DNA of 64,000 nucleotides. Source: Nannocystis sp. GTDB taxonomy: Bacteria > Myxococcota_A > Polyangia > Nannocystales > Nannocystaceae. Shown here piece by piece: positions 16,412 to 27,446 of this stretch; the stretch's first letter is position 1, and every line of letters begins with the position of its first letter. The stretch lies in the NCBI RefSeq assembly GCF_016714285.1, contig NZ_JADJNN010000014.1:1-64000 (forward strand). Reading direction: 5' to 3'. Both the position numbers and the translations under genes were made by a program. The notes beneath the pieces were generated by a model. It worked only from the letters and a program-made list of their open reading frames with translations. It was not told the DNA's origin and made no database searches.

Positions 16412-17106
16412 GGTCGGAGACCGGCGAGCGCCTCGATCTGCGTGAGCCAGGCGCTGAAGCGGGGGCACGCGGCTCGAACTGCGCGCAGGTCGAGCCGCGC
16501 GCCCAGGCGGGGGGCGTGGGCGGCGGAGCTGCGGCCCTTGACGTAGCGCGGACAGTGCTGCTGTAGCCGTTTTGAAGGGGCGGTGGTCGGCGAGTCGTTG
16601 ATCGACTCGCAGCCCTTGCACTCGGTCACGATGGTCTCGAAGATCCCGGTCTGTTCGGGCATTCCAAGGGTCTCTGCCAGGGTGCCGGGTTGGGCGAAGA
16701 ACAGCGCCTCGAGCTCGTGCATTTGTATGTAGGGGACGAAGCGCTCGGCGTCGGCGCCTGCGGCCTTCACGACGCCCTCGCGCAGCCTTGTCTCGATACC
16801 GTCGACGCCGCGTGTGGCTTTGGTTGTCGGCACGAAGTCCCAGCCGAGGCGCTGGCCGCTCGGCAGCCCGTAATAGTCGAAGAATGTCGATACGTAGGGA
16901 CGTCGGCGATCGGCGAGGAAGCGCGCCAATTCCTGGCACATATTGTCGAAGGCGCGAAACTTCATGCCGCCCTTGGCGGGGCCCTTGCCGATGACGGGGA
17001 CGTGGAGGTCGATGCCGAGGGTGGCCAGGTGCTCGGCGAGGAAGGGATTAAAGAAGCCCGCTTCGGAGAAGCCCTCGACGACGAGGAATAGGGTCACGCG
17101 CGCCAT
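16408..17106 (-). CDS. DUF4276 family protein (TOPRIM-like), partner of the AAA ATPase
   Basis: 232 residues, cytosolic. The family pattern is clear: VVEGFSEAGFF near the N-terminus (Glu11, Glu15), STFFDYYGLP (Asp77), and FVPYIQMHELEALFF (His130, Glu131, Glu133). The spacing of an early conserved Glu and a later Asp/Glu cluster is what makes DUF4276 proteins look like divergent TOPRIM metal-dependent nuclease domains. That functional reading is inference from the family, not shown here. Its start lies one base after the stop of the AAA ATPase gene (TGA-C-ATG) and its stop overlaps the next gene. ATPase plus TOPRIM-like partner is the layout of several anti-phage systems such as PARIS and split OLD types. 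All the conserved acidic residues seem intact. Confidence 0.85.
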   Translation of the reverse strand: MARVTLFLVVEGFSEAGFFNPFLAEHLATLGIDLHVPVIGKGPAKGGMKFRAFDNMCQELARFLADRRRPYVSTFFDYYGLPSGQRLGWDFVPTTKATRGVDGIETRLREGVVKAAGADAERFVPYIQMHELEALFFAQPGTLAETLGMPEQTGIFETIVTECKGCESINDSPTTAPSKRLQQHCPRYVKGRSSAAHAPRLGARLDLRAVRAACPRFSAWLTQIEALAGLRP

Positions 17107-17107
17107 G

Positions 17108-18208
17108 TCAGGGGTTGGTCTCGATGACGTTCTTCTCGATCAGGTCGCCGAGGGTGTAATCCTCGAGCCAGCGCTCGAGGTTTGCGGCGTTCATGCGCTC
17201 GAGTTCGGTGGCGCCGTCGCGGCGCAGGACGACGACGAGGTCCTCGGGCTCGAAGTGATCGACGAGCTGCGGTGACTGGGTCGAGACGACGATCTGGGTG
17301 TTCGCCGAGACCTCGTGGATAAGCGCCGCGAGGACCCGTAGCGCGACGGGGTGGAGGCCGAGCTCGGGCTCGTCGATGACGATCGTGGCCGGCGGATCGG
17401 GCTGGAGCAGCGCGGTGGCGAGGGCGATGAAGCGGAGCGTGCCGTCCGAGAGCTGCCAGGGCTGGAACGGGAAGGTGCTGGCCTTTTGGCGCCACTCGAG
17501 GCGGAGGACCTCGCGGGGGCCGAGCATGCGAGGCTCGAGGAGGAAGTCGTCGAAGTAGGGGGCGACGATCTGGATCGTCTCGCGGATCCGCTGGTAGATG
17601 GTGGGGTGCTGCTGGTGGAGGTGCGCGAGGAAGGGGGCCAGGTTGCCGCCGTCGGCGGCGAGCTCGCGATGGTCGGAGGAGTCGGCGTCGCGCCGCATTT
17701 TGGAGGTCATGCTGGTGTCGTGGAAGTGGTAGACGATCCAGCTCGAGATCGCGGCGTAGACGTGGTGCGCTCGATCGCCTACACGGGTGGCCGTGTCCTG
17801 CTTCCAGTCGCTGACATATGCCTCGTATGTGCCACCGGGCAGGAGCAGCGTCTTGTTTGCGTCGTTCAACGAGAGGATAGCAAGATGGTCGATCATCAAT
17901 TCACTGCTCGCGGTCGGCTTGAGGCCGAATCCGAAGCCGTGTTCTCCAAAGGACACCTGGGCCTCGATCATCGGCGTCACCTTGGGTCCTTCAAAGAAGA
18001 ACCCGTCGCCGCCGCCGCTCGCGGTGACGAATGCTCGCAGTCCGTCGAGCGCGAGGGCGCGGAGCATGCGGAAGAAGTCGACGACGTTGCTCTTGCCGGC
18101 GCCGTTGGCCCCGATCAGGATGTTGCGCTGGGTGAGCGGGAAGTCGCGCAGCTCGCGGATCGACTTGAAGCCGAGGATGGTCAGCTTGTCGAGGGACCTC
18201 TTCGGCAT
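17108..18208 (-). CDS. AAA/ABC-type ATPase (AAA_21, OLD-like without TOPRIM)
   Basis: 366 residues. Walker A GANGAGKS (33-40) follows the N-terminal strand LTILGFKSIREL typical of RecF/SMC/OLD-type ATPases. The ABC signature-like LSDGT is at 253-257, Walker B TIVIDEPELGLHP at 275-287 (Asp279, Glu280), and the switch segment STQSPQLVDHF at 309-319. The 190-residue insert between the lobes carries no coiled-coil hook and the nuclease domain of full OLD proteins is absent. The DUF4276 gene begins one base after the stop, so the two probably form one complex. The likely role is ATP-driven sensing or assembly for the partner. Both genes follow the PEGA gene by 57 bp on the same strand; that gap contains the 13-bp direct repeat GCTTCGCTCAGCG at 18219 and 18259. 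Confidence 0.9.
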   Translation of the reverse strand: MPKRSLDKLTILGFKSIRELRDFPLTQRNILIGANGAGKSNVVDFFRMLRALALDGLRAFVTASGGGDGFFFEGPKVTPMIEAQVSFGEHGFGFGLKPTASSELMIDHLAILSLNDANKTLLLPGGTYEAYVSDWKQDTATRVGDRAHHVYAAISSWIVYHFHDTSMTSKMRRDADSSDHRELAADGGNLAPFLAHLHQQHPTIYQRIRETIQIVAPYFDDFLLEPRMLGPREVLRLEWRQKASTFPFQPWQLSDGTLRFIALATALLQPDPPATIVIDEPELGLHPVALRVLAALIHEVSANTQIVVSTQSPQLVDHFEPEDLVVVLRRDGATELERMNAANLERWLEDYTLGDLIEKNVIETNP

Positions 18209-18265
18209 CGCGGGGCGAGCTTCGCTCAGCGTGGTGGCGGGCGCAAGCGTTGTGGTGGGCTTCGC

Positions 18266-19459
18266 TCAGCGGGTGGTGCTCGCGCTGCGGCGGCGGGCTC
18301 GGTGCATGCGGATCGCGCCGATCGTGGTGAGCACGGCGCCGGTGGTGAGGGCGGCGGCGCCGGGCCACATGATCTGCAGCTCGCGGCGGCAGTCGTTGCC
18401 GGTGCAGCCGAGCGGGATGCGGCGGTCGTCGAGGGCGAGCAGGGTGACGCCCAAGATCGCCAGGGGGACGCCGAGGGCGAGCAGGAGGCGGCCGCTGGGC
18501 GGCGGGGTGGGCGTCGGGGTCAGCGTGATCTGCAGGGTGCTGCGCTCGCCGTCGACGAGGGAGACCTCGCGCTCGCTGATCTGGTGGCCGGGGAGGGTCG
18601 CGCGGACGCGGTGGGGTCCGGGGCTGGCGGCGCGCTCGAAGGGGGCGCGTCCGGCGGGGAGTCCGTCGAGATCGATCTGGGCGCCGGGCGGGTCGCTGCG
18701 GACCTCGAGCATTGCCGGCGTGGCCGGCTTTGTCAGCAGCGGGGCGAGCAGGCCGGCGGCGCCGTCGGCGAGGCGGGCGCGGGCCTCGGCGAGCCCGCAC
18801 AGGGCGCAGCGCTCGGCGAACTCGGCGACGACGGTGTTGCTGCGGGTGTCGAGGAGCTCGAGGTGGAGGCTGTAATCGCGGTCGACGACGGAGAGGGTGG
18901 CGCGGACGATGTAGCGCAGGCCGATGGTGGCGCGCAGGCGGGCCAGGCAGGCCGGGTCGCTGCACTCGCCGGCGCCGAGCGGCGCGGCCTCGATGAGCGC
19001 GGCGCCGGCCCGGCGCAGGCCGTCGCGCAGGCTCTCGCGCAGGCTCGCGTCGGTGGCGGGCGGGAGGGCGTCGCCCTCGCGGCGGGGTAGCACGAGCACG
19101 CGGAGCTGGGCGCGGGGGCCGTCGGCGGGGGTGGTGACGGGGTCGGGGGCGGGGGTGGTGACGGCTGGGGTGACGGGGGCGGTGACGGTGACGGGGTCCG
19201 TGGCGACCGGGCCGGCGCTGGCGAGGGCGGGGGTCAGGAGGGCGACGATGGCGAGGCGAAGCGGGGCTGTCCGGAGGGACAGGTGTGGTGAATGTGGCGG
19301 GCGCTCGGTGGAGGGCTTTGGGGACAGATATGATGATATCGCCGTGCGCGACGGGGATGCCGTGGCTGGCTCTTGGGACAGGTATCGCAGATTGTCAGTA
19401 ACTGTCCCTGGGGGCAGGTATGGGCAATACTCGGGGTCGATCCGCGGGGGCATGGGCAT
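18266..19459 (-). CDS. PEGA-domain exported/membrane protein
   Basis: ATG 19459 lies four bases after the kinase stop, giving 397 residues. The first 60 residues are odd (Tyr/Pro/Ser-rich) and encoded by a cluster of the dispersed palindrome. A signal-like segment follows (PLRLAIVALLTPALASA), so the true start may be nearer 19280 with a non-ATG codon. The mature part: a Pro/Thr/Val linker; an alpha/beta segment (about residues 117-235) with a Cys cluster (GECSDPACLARL, ERCALCGLAEARARL); a PEGA domain (EVRSDPPGAQIDLDGLPAGRAPFE ends before the next strand); and two C-terminal transmembrane helices (LLLALGVPLAILGVTLLAL; PGAAALTTGAVLTTIG). PEGA proteins paired with Ser/Thr kinases are common in myxobacteria and probably act at the envelope. 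Translation is likely coupled to the kinase gene. Confidence 0.8.
   Translation of the reverse strand: MPMPPRIDPEYCPYLPPGTVTDNLRYLSQEPATASPSRTAISSYLSPKPSTERPPHSPHLSLRTAPLRLAIVALLTPALASAGPVATDPVTVTAPVTPAVTTPAPDPVTTPADGPRAQLRVLVLPRREGDALPPATDASLRESLRDGLRRAGAALIEAAPLGAGECSDPACLARLRATIGLRYIVRATLSVVDRDYSLHLELLDTRSNTVVAEFAERCALCGLAEARARLADGAAGLLAPLLTKPATPAMLEVRSDPPGAQIDLDGLPAGRAPFERAASPGPHRVRATLPGHQISEREVSLVDGERSTLQITLTPTPTPPPSGRLLLALGVPLAILGVTLLALDDRRIPLGCTGNDCRRELQIMWPGAAALTTGAVLTTIGAIRMHRARRRSASTTR
19268..19419 (+). repeat. cluster of four copies of the dispersed palindrome
   Basis: TGTCCGGAGGGACAGGT (19268-19284), a half copy GGGGACAG (about 19320-19327), GGGACAGGT with a poor left arm (19375-19383) and TGTCCCTGGGGGCAGGT (19403-19419) lie within 150 bp at the 5' end of the PEGA gene. 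All tails point along the plus strand. Confidence 0.75.
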
Positions 19460-19463
19460 GATT

Positions 19464-21980
<2,517 letters not shown>

Positions 21981-22065
21981 GGCCGGACTATCGCCCGCGA
22001 CCTGTGCATGCGCAACGGGTGTCGCGCCGCGATCGACGGTAACGCTGTGTTATCGTCGCTGCGTG

Positions 22066-23046
22066 ATGCCTCGCGTCGTTCATGCCGGCCTCTTTTCTCT
22101 CCTCGTGGCGACCGCGTGCGGCGACGCCGGATCGACGGCGGAAACCGGCTCCACCGCCGCGGAGGCCACCGGTGAGAGCGGGGACCCGACGCCGACGACC
22201 GGGGACGAGGACACGGACACGGACGCCGGCACCGGCTCTGAAACTGGCAGCAGCACCGGGGAGCCGACGCCGCCGGTCACGCAGGGGACGCTGCAGCTGC
22301 TGACGTACAACGTCGCCGGTCTGCCCGAGGGGATTTCGGGGTCGATGCCCACCCTGTACATCCCGCAGATAAGCCCCCTGCTGAACCAGTACGAGCTGGC
22401 GCTGGTCCAGGAGGACTTCGCGTTCCACCCCGAGCTCGCGGCCGAGGCGGAGCACCCGTACCAGAGCGAGCCGCACCCGGACCTCGACGTGGAGAACTAC
22501 GTGCTCGGCGACGGGCTCAACGAGTTCTCGCAGTACGCGTTCAGCCCGCTCGAGCGGGTGGCGTGGAAGCAGTGCAACGGCCAGCTCGATATGGGCTCCG
22601 ACTGCCTCACGGACAAGGGCTTCTACCGCTCGGTGCACACGCTGGCGGAGGGGATCGCGGTCGACGTGTACAACCTGCACATGGACGCCGGCAGCTCGCC
22701 GGGGGACATCGCGGCGCGCGACGTCCAGGTCATGCAATTGGTCGAATATATCGCGTCGCATTCGCAGGATCGGGCGGTGATCGTCGCCGGGGACACGAAC
22801 ATGGACGAGGAGGACGAGGCGAGCCTGCAGGCGCTGCTGCTCGGCGCGGGGCTCACGGACGTGTGCCGCGCGCTCGACTGCGGCGACGAGTACCGGATCG
22901 ACCGCGTGCTCTACCGCAGTTCGGCGCAGATCGCGTTGACGCCGATGAGCTGGGCGATCGACCCGAGCTTCGTCGATCCGATGGGCAACGCGCTGTCGGA
23001 CCACGAGGCGCTCGGGGTGGTGATCGGGTGGGCGTGGATCGGGTGA
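22066..23046 (+). CDS. exported endonuclease/exonuclease/phosphatase (EEP) family lipoprotein
   Basis: 326 residues from ATG 22066 (GTG 22063 adds one codon). The signal peptide ends in the lipobox ATAC; an acidic Thr/Gly/Asp linker of about 50 residues follows. The catalytic domain has the EEP motif series: LLTYNVAGLP, LVQED (metal-binding Glu), VDVYNLHMDAG, VIVAGDTNMD (Asp/Asn) and the terminal LSDHEALGV (catalytic His). Outside the cell this fold is typical of sphingomyelinase/phospholipase C-like phosphodiesterases and of secreted DNases; the insert with four Cys (CNGQLDMGSDC, CRALDC) suggests disulfides. For a predatory bacterium a lipid-directed enzyme is plausible, but that is inference. 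It is a single gene, divergent from the kinase. Confidence 0.85.
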   Translation: MPRVVHAGLFSLLVATACGDAGSTAETGSTAAEATGESGDPTPTTGDEDTDTDAGTGSETGSSTGEPTPPVTQGTLQLLTYNVAGLPEGISGSMPTLYIPQISPLLNQYELALVQEDFAFHPELAAEAEHPYQSEPHPDLDVENYVLGDGLNEFSQYAFSPLERVAWKQCNGQLDMGSDCLTDKGFYRSVHTLAEGIAVDVYNLHMDAGSSPGDIAARDVQVMQLVEYIASHSQDRAVIVAGDTNMDEEDEASLQALLLGAGLTDVCRALDCGDEYRIDRVLYRSSAQIALTPMSWAIDPSFVDPMGNALSDHEALGVVIGWAWIG

Positions 23047-23064
23047 GGCGGCTGGACTGAACGA

Positions 23065-23090
23065 AATTCTCGATCCTGGAATTGAGAATT
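23065..23090. terminator. hairpin between convergent genes
   Basis: AATTCTC-N12-GAGAATT is a seven-base AT-rich stem in the 75 bp gap between the EEP gene (stop 23046) and the YkgJ gene (stop 23122). The gap is markedly AT-richer than its surroundings, which suits a bidirectional terminator. Confidence 0.5.
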
Positions 23091-23121
23091 CTTACCCTGA
23101 TTTCTGTCGTGATATGCTGAT

Positions 23122-23898
23122 TCAGGCGTCGGGCGAGGCGCGGTGGGCTGCCGCGAATACGGCCTCGTCGGCGAGCACGCGGGCGGCGATATGCTCCGCG
23201 TGGAGCGCGATCTCCAGCGCCGGGATGAGGTCGAGTTCGCGGATGGTGAGCCCCAGGGCGGAGAACGCGGCCACGGCGCTCTGCCAGATCAGGCCGGAGG
23301 CGTCGGCGCGGACGGCTCCGCGGGGGATCAAGGCGGTCCTGTCGTTGGCGAGGAAGCCGCGGCGGCACGCGGGCTCGTCGAAGGAGTGCCACTTGCGACA
23401 ATTGAGCGGTCGCACCGCATATACGATGCAATTACCGTCGACGTTGAGCGGGCACATCACGGGGCCGTGCGGGTCCGATTCGCGGGCTCGCCGGTGCTCG
23501 CCGATCCGCGCGGCGAGGGCCGCGGTTTGCTCGGGGTTCAGGTTGGTATGAAGATATGCCGCGATCGACGCGGCCTCCGGCGCGATCAGGGAGACCGGCG
23601 TGGTGCAGCAATGATTGCACCCCGGTTGACAGGCGAGGCGGAGCCGACGTTTGCCGTCGTTGAATTCGAAGACCTGCTCGCGCGGCTGGGCGTCCGCCAG
23701 CTCGTCGTAGCGACGGTGCCACTCCGTGACCGCGGCGAGCAGGCCGGCGGGGGTGTCGGGGGCGGATTCGAATGCCCGCAAGATGAAGTACACGAGGTGG
23801 CGGTGGGCTCGCAGGAACCGCTCGGGACACGCCGGGCTCGGGACAAATCCATGGCGGGCGAAGAGGGCCTGCATGTCCTGTGGCTCGCTGGGCTGCAT
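23122..23898 (-). CDS. YkgJ family cysteine-cluster protein
   Basis: 258 residues from ATG 23898, chosen over the longer frame because GGAGGTG lies four bases upstream. The central part holds the YkgJ/FliB-type cluster: CQPGCNHCC, then CPLNVDGNC and RPLNCRKWHS. This CxxxCxxCC...C...C spacing is thought to bind a zinc ion or iron-sulfur centre. The rest is helical; no signal peptide is present, so it is cytosolic. Family members are widespread and mostly uncharacterised; FliB relatives methylate flagellin lysines, which cannot be assumed here. It is divergent from the 24087 gene with a 188 bp gap in which I see no clear promoter or operator. Confidence 0.85.
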   Translation of the reverse strand: MQPSEPQDMQALFARHGFVPSPACPERFLRAHRHLVYFILRAFESAPDTPAGLLAAVTEWHRRYDELADAQPREQVFEFNDGKRRLRLACQPGCNHCCTTPVSLIAPEAASIAAYLHTNLNPEQTAALAARIGEHRRARESDPHGPVMCPLNVDGNCIVYAVRPLNCRKWHSFDEPACRRGFLANDRTALIPRGAVRADASGLIWQSAVAAFSALGLTIRELDLIPALEIALHAEHIAARVLADEAVFAAAHRASPDA

Positions 23899-24086
23899 GG
23901 GCACCTCCGGTCCGGCTGCGGCGCATCCTCTCACTCTGGTCCCCGCGGGTCCACGCCCCGGTGCGCGATTACCCCCAGGGGCCTGCGCGGGGCTGCCCGA
24001 GCCGGTTTTCACCCGTAGCAGGCGCCGCCCCTTGTGGCGTAGGCTTGCCGGCCGCCGGCGCTGACGCGGGCACGAGAGGGAGATCC

Positions 24087-26174
24087 ATGGACCACACCGA
24101 CCTGACTGGCTCTGAGGCTGACCCCGAGGCATTCGACGAGTTCCCGGGCCTGCTCGCCGCTGTGCAGCGGCGATTCGCGGCGCACGCCGAGGGCCCGCTG
24201 TTCTTCACGGATGCGACGGGGCTGTGGCCGCTGTTCCTCGATCACATCCCGACGGCGCTGCGGCAGCACTACACCTGCAACGCGTGTCGACACTTCGTCG
24301 AGCGTTACGGGGCGCTGGTGGCGATCGACGATAAGGGGCGCCTGCACTCGGCCCTGTGGGGTGAGGCGCCCGCGGGTTTCGAACGTGCGTTCAAGTTGAT
24401 GGCGGAGGCGGTCACCACCGCCGACCCCTGCGGGGTGCTGGTGCCGGCGACGCAGGTGCTGGGGACGCCGGTCTCGCCGGCGAAGGCCGACGGCACGGTG
24501 TGGACGCACTTCGCGGTCACCGTACCGCACGCACACAGCCACGCGCTGCTGAGCGCGTCGCAGGTGCAGGCCGAGCGCAAGGAAGATCGGGGCATGCTGG
24601 CCCGCGGGCTCGCCGAGTTCCCGCAGGCGCTCGTCGAGCGGGCGCACGCGCTGCTGACCTCGGGCACGCTGTACCGCTCGGAGAAGTGCATCGGCGTGGC
24701 GACCTGGCTGCTGGAGCTGCACCGCTCGCTCGCGGGGGCGAAGACGCAGCGGCACTGGGACGCCCTGGTCTGGCGCGCGGCGGCCACGGCCCCCGCGGGC
24801 TTCGCCCACGTGCGCAGCAGCATGATCGGCACGCTGCTGGAGGACCTGGCGAATGGCCTGGACAGCGCCGCGATCAAGCGCCGCTTCGACGAGAAGATGG
24901 CCCCGAGCCAGTATATGCGGGCCCAGGTCGCGCCCACGGCCGGCAACATCGCCCAGGCCGAGAAGGTGATCGCGGCGCTCAAGGCGACCGGGGCCCTCGA
25001 CCGTCGTTATGCTCGGCTCGCGGACCTGACCTGCTTCCTGTGGCGCCCGCGGCCGGCGCAGGCGAATGTGCAGCCGGGCAGCGTGTTCGGGCACCTGACG
25101 CCCAAGGCGAAGTCGCCGTCCGGCAAGCTGGCGCTGCCGCAGCAGACGCTGACCTGGGAGAAGTTCGTCCGCACCGTGCTGCCCGAGGCGATCGCTATTG
25201 AGGCCCAGGTGCCGGCGGTGTCCGATCGCTTCATGGCGCTGGTCACGGCGGCCAGCGCCGACGCCCCGCCGATCCTCCAATGGGACGCGGAGGGCCAGCG
25301 CAATCCGCTGAGCTGGTATTACCACGCCGGCATCGACGCCGAGATCAAGCGCCGCGTCGAGGGCGCGGGCGGACAATATGAAGGTGTGGACATTCGCGCC
25401 TCGCTGCTGTGGGATAACCGCAACGACCTGGACCTGCACGTGATCACGCCGGCGCGGGAGCACATCTACTTCGGGGCCAAGCGCTCGGGCTGCGGCGGCT
25501 GGCTGGACGTCGACATGAATGTGCGCGGCGAGACGACGACGCCGGTCGAGAACATCCGCTGGGCCCGCGGGGCGGCGCCGCACGGCCGTTACCGGATCTA
25601 CGTGCAGAATTACCGCTTCCACGAGCCGAGCCGGCTGGCGACGCCGTGGAAGGTCGAGGTCGAGATCAGCGGCGAGATCTATCATTTCACCGGCGTGATC
25701 TCGCCGGGCCAGCAGACCGGGGGCGCCTCGGATATGACGGTGTTCGAGTTCGACTACGAGCCCGGGCAGCGGCTGACGCAGGCGCCGCGCCACGCGGTGC
25801 CGCAGCAGCAAGGGACCGGTCAGTGGAATGTCCGCGCGGGCGCGTGGGTCCCGGTCACCGCGATCGTTTCGTCGCCGAATCTGTGGGGCGAGCGGCCGCT
25901 CGTGCAGCACGGCCGGCACACCTTCTTCCTGCTGGAGGGCTGCCGTGACACCGCGGCTGGGCGCGGGCGCGGCTTCTTCACCGAGACCCTGCGCAGCGAC
26001 TTCCATGCGATCCGCGCCACGCTCGAGGCCTTCAATAGGACGGCCGAGATCGCCGGGGCAGACGAGGCCGAGGCCTGCGGCCTGGGGATGACGGACCAAA
26101 AGCCGTGGAACCTGGCCCTGCGGGTCACCACGGCGAACGCGGTGGCGAGCTATGTGCTCGACCGCTGGGACTGA
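24087..26174 (+). CDS. unrecognised 695-residue protein with a YfaP/DUF2135-like C-terminal domain
   Basis: ATG 24087 follows GAGAGGGA at usable distance. The N-terminal 120 residues include YTCNACRHFVERYGALVAID, a CxxC pair that may bind metal. The middle (about 120-390) is helical. From about residue 430 a beta-rich domain appears (VDIRASLLWDNRNDLDLHVI, then GGWLDVDMN and HGRYRIYVQNY). Its pattern, Asp-Leu-Asp-Leu-His followed by GGxLDxD and a Gly-Tyr-Arg-Ile strand, is that of YfaP/DUF2135-type beta sandwiches. No signal peptide or transmembrane segment is visible, which is unusual for that domain. The protein is not similar to any named system I know; a structural or virion-like role is possible. 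It stands alone between divergent and convergent neighbours. Confidence 0.7.
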   Translation: MDHTDLTGSEADPEAFDEFPGLLAAVQRRFAAHAEGPLFFTDATGLWPLFLDHIPTALRQHYTCNACRHFVERYGALVAIDDKGRLHSALWGEAPAGFERAFKLMAEAVTTADPCGVLVPATQVLGTPVSPAKADGTVWTHFAVTVPHAHSHALLSASQVQAERKEDRGMLARGLAEFPQALVERAHALLTSGTLYRSEKCIGVATWLLELHRSLAGAKTQRHWDALVWRAAATAPAGFAHVRSSMIGTLLEDLANGLDSAAIKRRFDEKMAPSQYMRAQVAPTAGNIAQAEKVIAALKATGALDRRYARLADLTCFLWRPRPAQANVQPGSVFGHLTPKAKSPSGKLALPQQTLTWEKFVRTVLPEAIAIEAQVPAVSDRFMALVTAASADAPPILQWDAEGQRNPLSWYYHAGIDAEIKRRVEGAGGQYEGVDIRASLLWDNRNDLDLHVITPAREHIYFGAKRSGCGGWLDVDMNVRGETTTPVENIRWARGAAPHGRYRIYVQNYRFHEPSRLATPWKVEVEISGEIYHFTGVISPGQQTGGASDMTVFEFDYEPGQRLTQAPRHAVPQQQGTGQWNVRAGAWVPVTAIVSSPNLWGERPLVQHGRHTFFLLEGCRDTAAGRGRGFFTETLRSDFHAIRATLEAFNRTAEIAGADEAEACGLGMTDQKPWNLALRVTTANAVASYVLDRWD

Positions 26175-26201
26175 GCGCGTGCATGGGGCAGTTGGCCCAC
26201 G

Positions 26202-27380
26202 TCACTTGCGGGCGCAGGCGGCGAGGGTCTCGGCGGCGACGGTGGCGACCTCGCGGGGGGCGCCCGCGGGGTCGTGGCGGAGGTCGAAACCAGTGATCGC
26301 TGCGATCGCGTTGAGGGCGAGGACCTCGCTGCGGGCGGCCGACGGCTCCTTCTTCCCGGGGGCGAGCTGCGCGAGCAGGGCGGGCATATGCTGGGCGGAG
26401 CCCAGCAGCGCGGCCATCCCGAGCATTCGCTCGCGCACATACCAATAGCCGTAGTCCTCGCCGCGCGCGTGGGCCTGCCAGAACAGGCGGGCGAACACGG
26501 CGCGGGCGGACCGGTCGCTGGGGTCGACGGCGCCAGCGCTGGGATCGTCGCTGACCGCCTCGATGAGGGTCTGGAGGGCGGTCTGCGCGATCAGCAGGGG
26601 GACGCCGTCCTGCTGGTCCGGTCCGCTGCGCTCGTAGCCGGCGAAGTGGCGCTCGACGCCGTGTCCGCCGTGATCGCCGAGGCGCAGGGCGAGGTGGTAA
26701 TCATGGGAGCTGCCGGTGCCTTGGCTGGAGAAGCCTGTCCCCGGCTTGGGGGGTGGCTCGTGCTCCTCGATCTCGACGTGGGCCGCGGCGCGCAGGCGAG
26801 CGAGCAGCGGGGTCACCTTCTTCGCCTTGACCGCGCCGCGGTAGATATGCAGCGTGCCGGCCGAATCCTCGGCGTAGGGGTCCTTCTCGGCGTTTTGGCG
26901 GTCCCGCTGATAATGGTTGTAGGCGAGCAGGACCAGGACATAGTCGCCGTCGGCCTGGCGATCGAGGCTGCCGAGGGTGAGCGAGCCGCCGTGGCCGCTG
27001 CTGCTGGCGAATACGACGGAGTCCAGCTGCTCGTCGAGGCGGTCGCAGCCGTCGCGGATCTCCAGGCGCCCGGCGGGCCAGCTGCGGTGCCACTGTTTGC
27101 GGATCTCGGCGTGCAGGGTCGATCGTGCCTTGGTGGTCGGCTTGCGGCAGGCGCGGGCAGGGTCGGTGGGGACCAGCGCCGGGAGCAGGGTCGGGGGCTC
27201 GGCGACGTAGCTGCACGCGGGAGCGGCGTGCACGGGCACGGGCTCGGCGGGCGCGGCTGCCACGGGCGCGGGGGTGGGAGCTTGCGAGGGTGCGGGCGAG
27301 GGTGGGGGCGTCGGGGGCTCCGCCGGCGTGCACGCGAACAGTGACAGCGACAACCAGGTGGTGGCACGCGACTTCATCAT
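26202..27380 (-). CDS. lipoprotein of unknown function
   Basis: 392 residues from the first of two adjacent ATGs (27380). The signal peptide MMKSRATTWLSLSLFAC ends in a lipobox, followed by a Pro/Ala-rich spacer of about 35 residues. The exported domain is mixed: a beta segment with repeated Asp (SVVFASSSGHGGSLTLGSL, then DGDYVLVLLAYNHY), a long charged loop with Pro/Gly/Ser, and a helical C-terminal half (QTALQTLIEAVSDD...; MPALLAQLAPGKKEPSAARSE; LNAIAAITGFDL). No catalytic motif stands out. It converges with the 24087 gene across 27 bp and is divergent from the BtpA gene, 66 bp away. Confidence 0.75.
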   Translation of the reverse strand: MMKSRATTWLSLSLFACTPAEPPTPPPSPAPSQAPTPAPVAAAPAEPVPVHAAPACSYVAEPPTLLPALVPTDPARACRKPTTKARSTLHAEIRKQWHRSWPAGRLEIRDGCDRLDEQLDSVVFASSSGHGGSLTLGSLDRQADGDYVLVLLAYNHYQRDRQNAEKDPYAEDSAGTLHIYRGAVKAKKVTPLLARLRAAAHVEIEEHEPPPKPGTGFSSQGTGSSHDYHLALRLGDHGGHGVERHFAGYERSGPDQQDGVPLLIAQTALQTLIEAVSDDPSAGAVDPSDRSARAVFARLFWQAHARGEDYGYWYVRERMLGMAALLGSAQHMPALLAQLAPGKKEPSAARSEVLALNAIAAITGFDLRHDPAGAPREVATVAAETLAACARK

Positions 27381-27446
27381 CGCGGTCCAGGGTATCAGGC
27401 GATCGGGGGCGGTCGCTCGCGGAGCTTCTGGGGTAGGATCGCGCCC

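Noticed and set aside
16408..17106. DUF4276 gene as RloB or AriB (PARIS)
   Set aside because: Motifs HELEAL and DYYG fit DUF4276, not RloB (PF13707) or DUF4435.
17108..18208. AAA gene as Gabija GajA or full OLD nuclease
   Set aside because: No C-terminal TOPRIM domain in the protein; 366 residues only.
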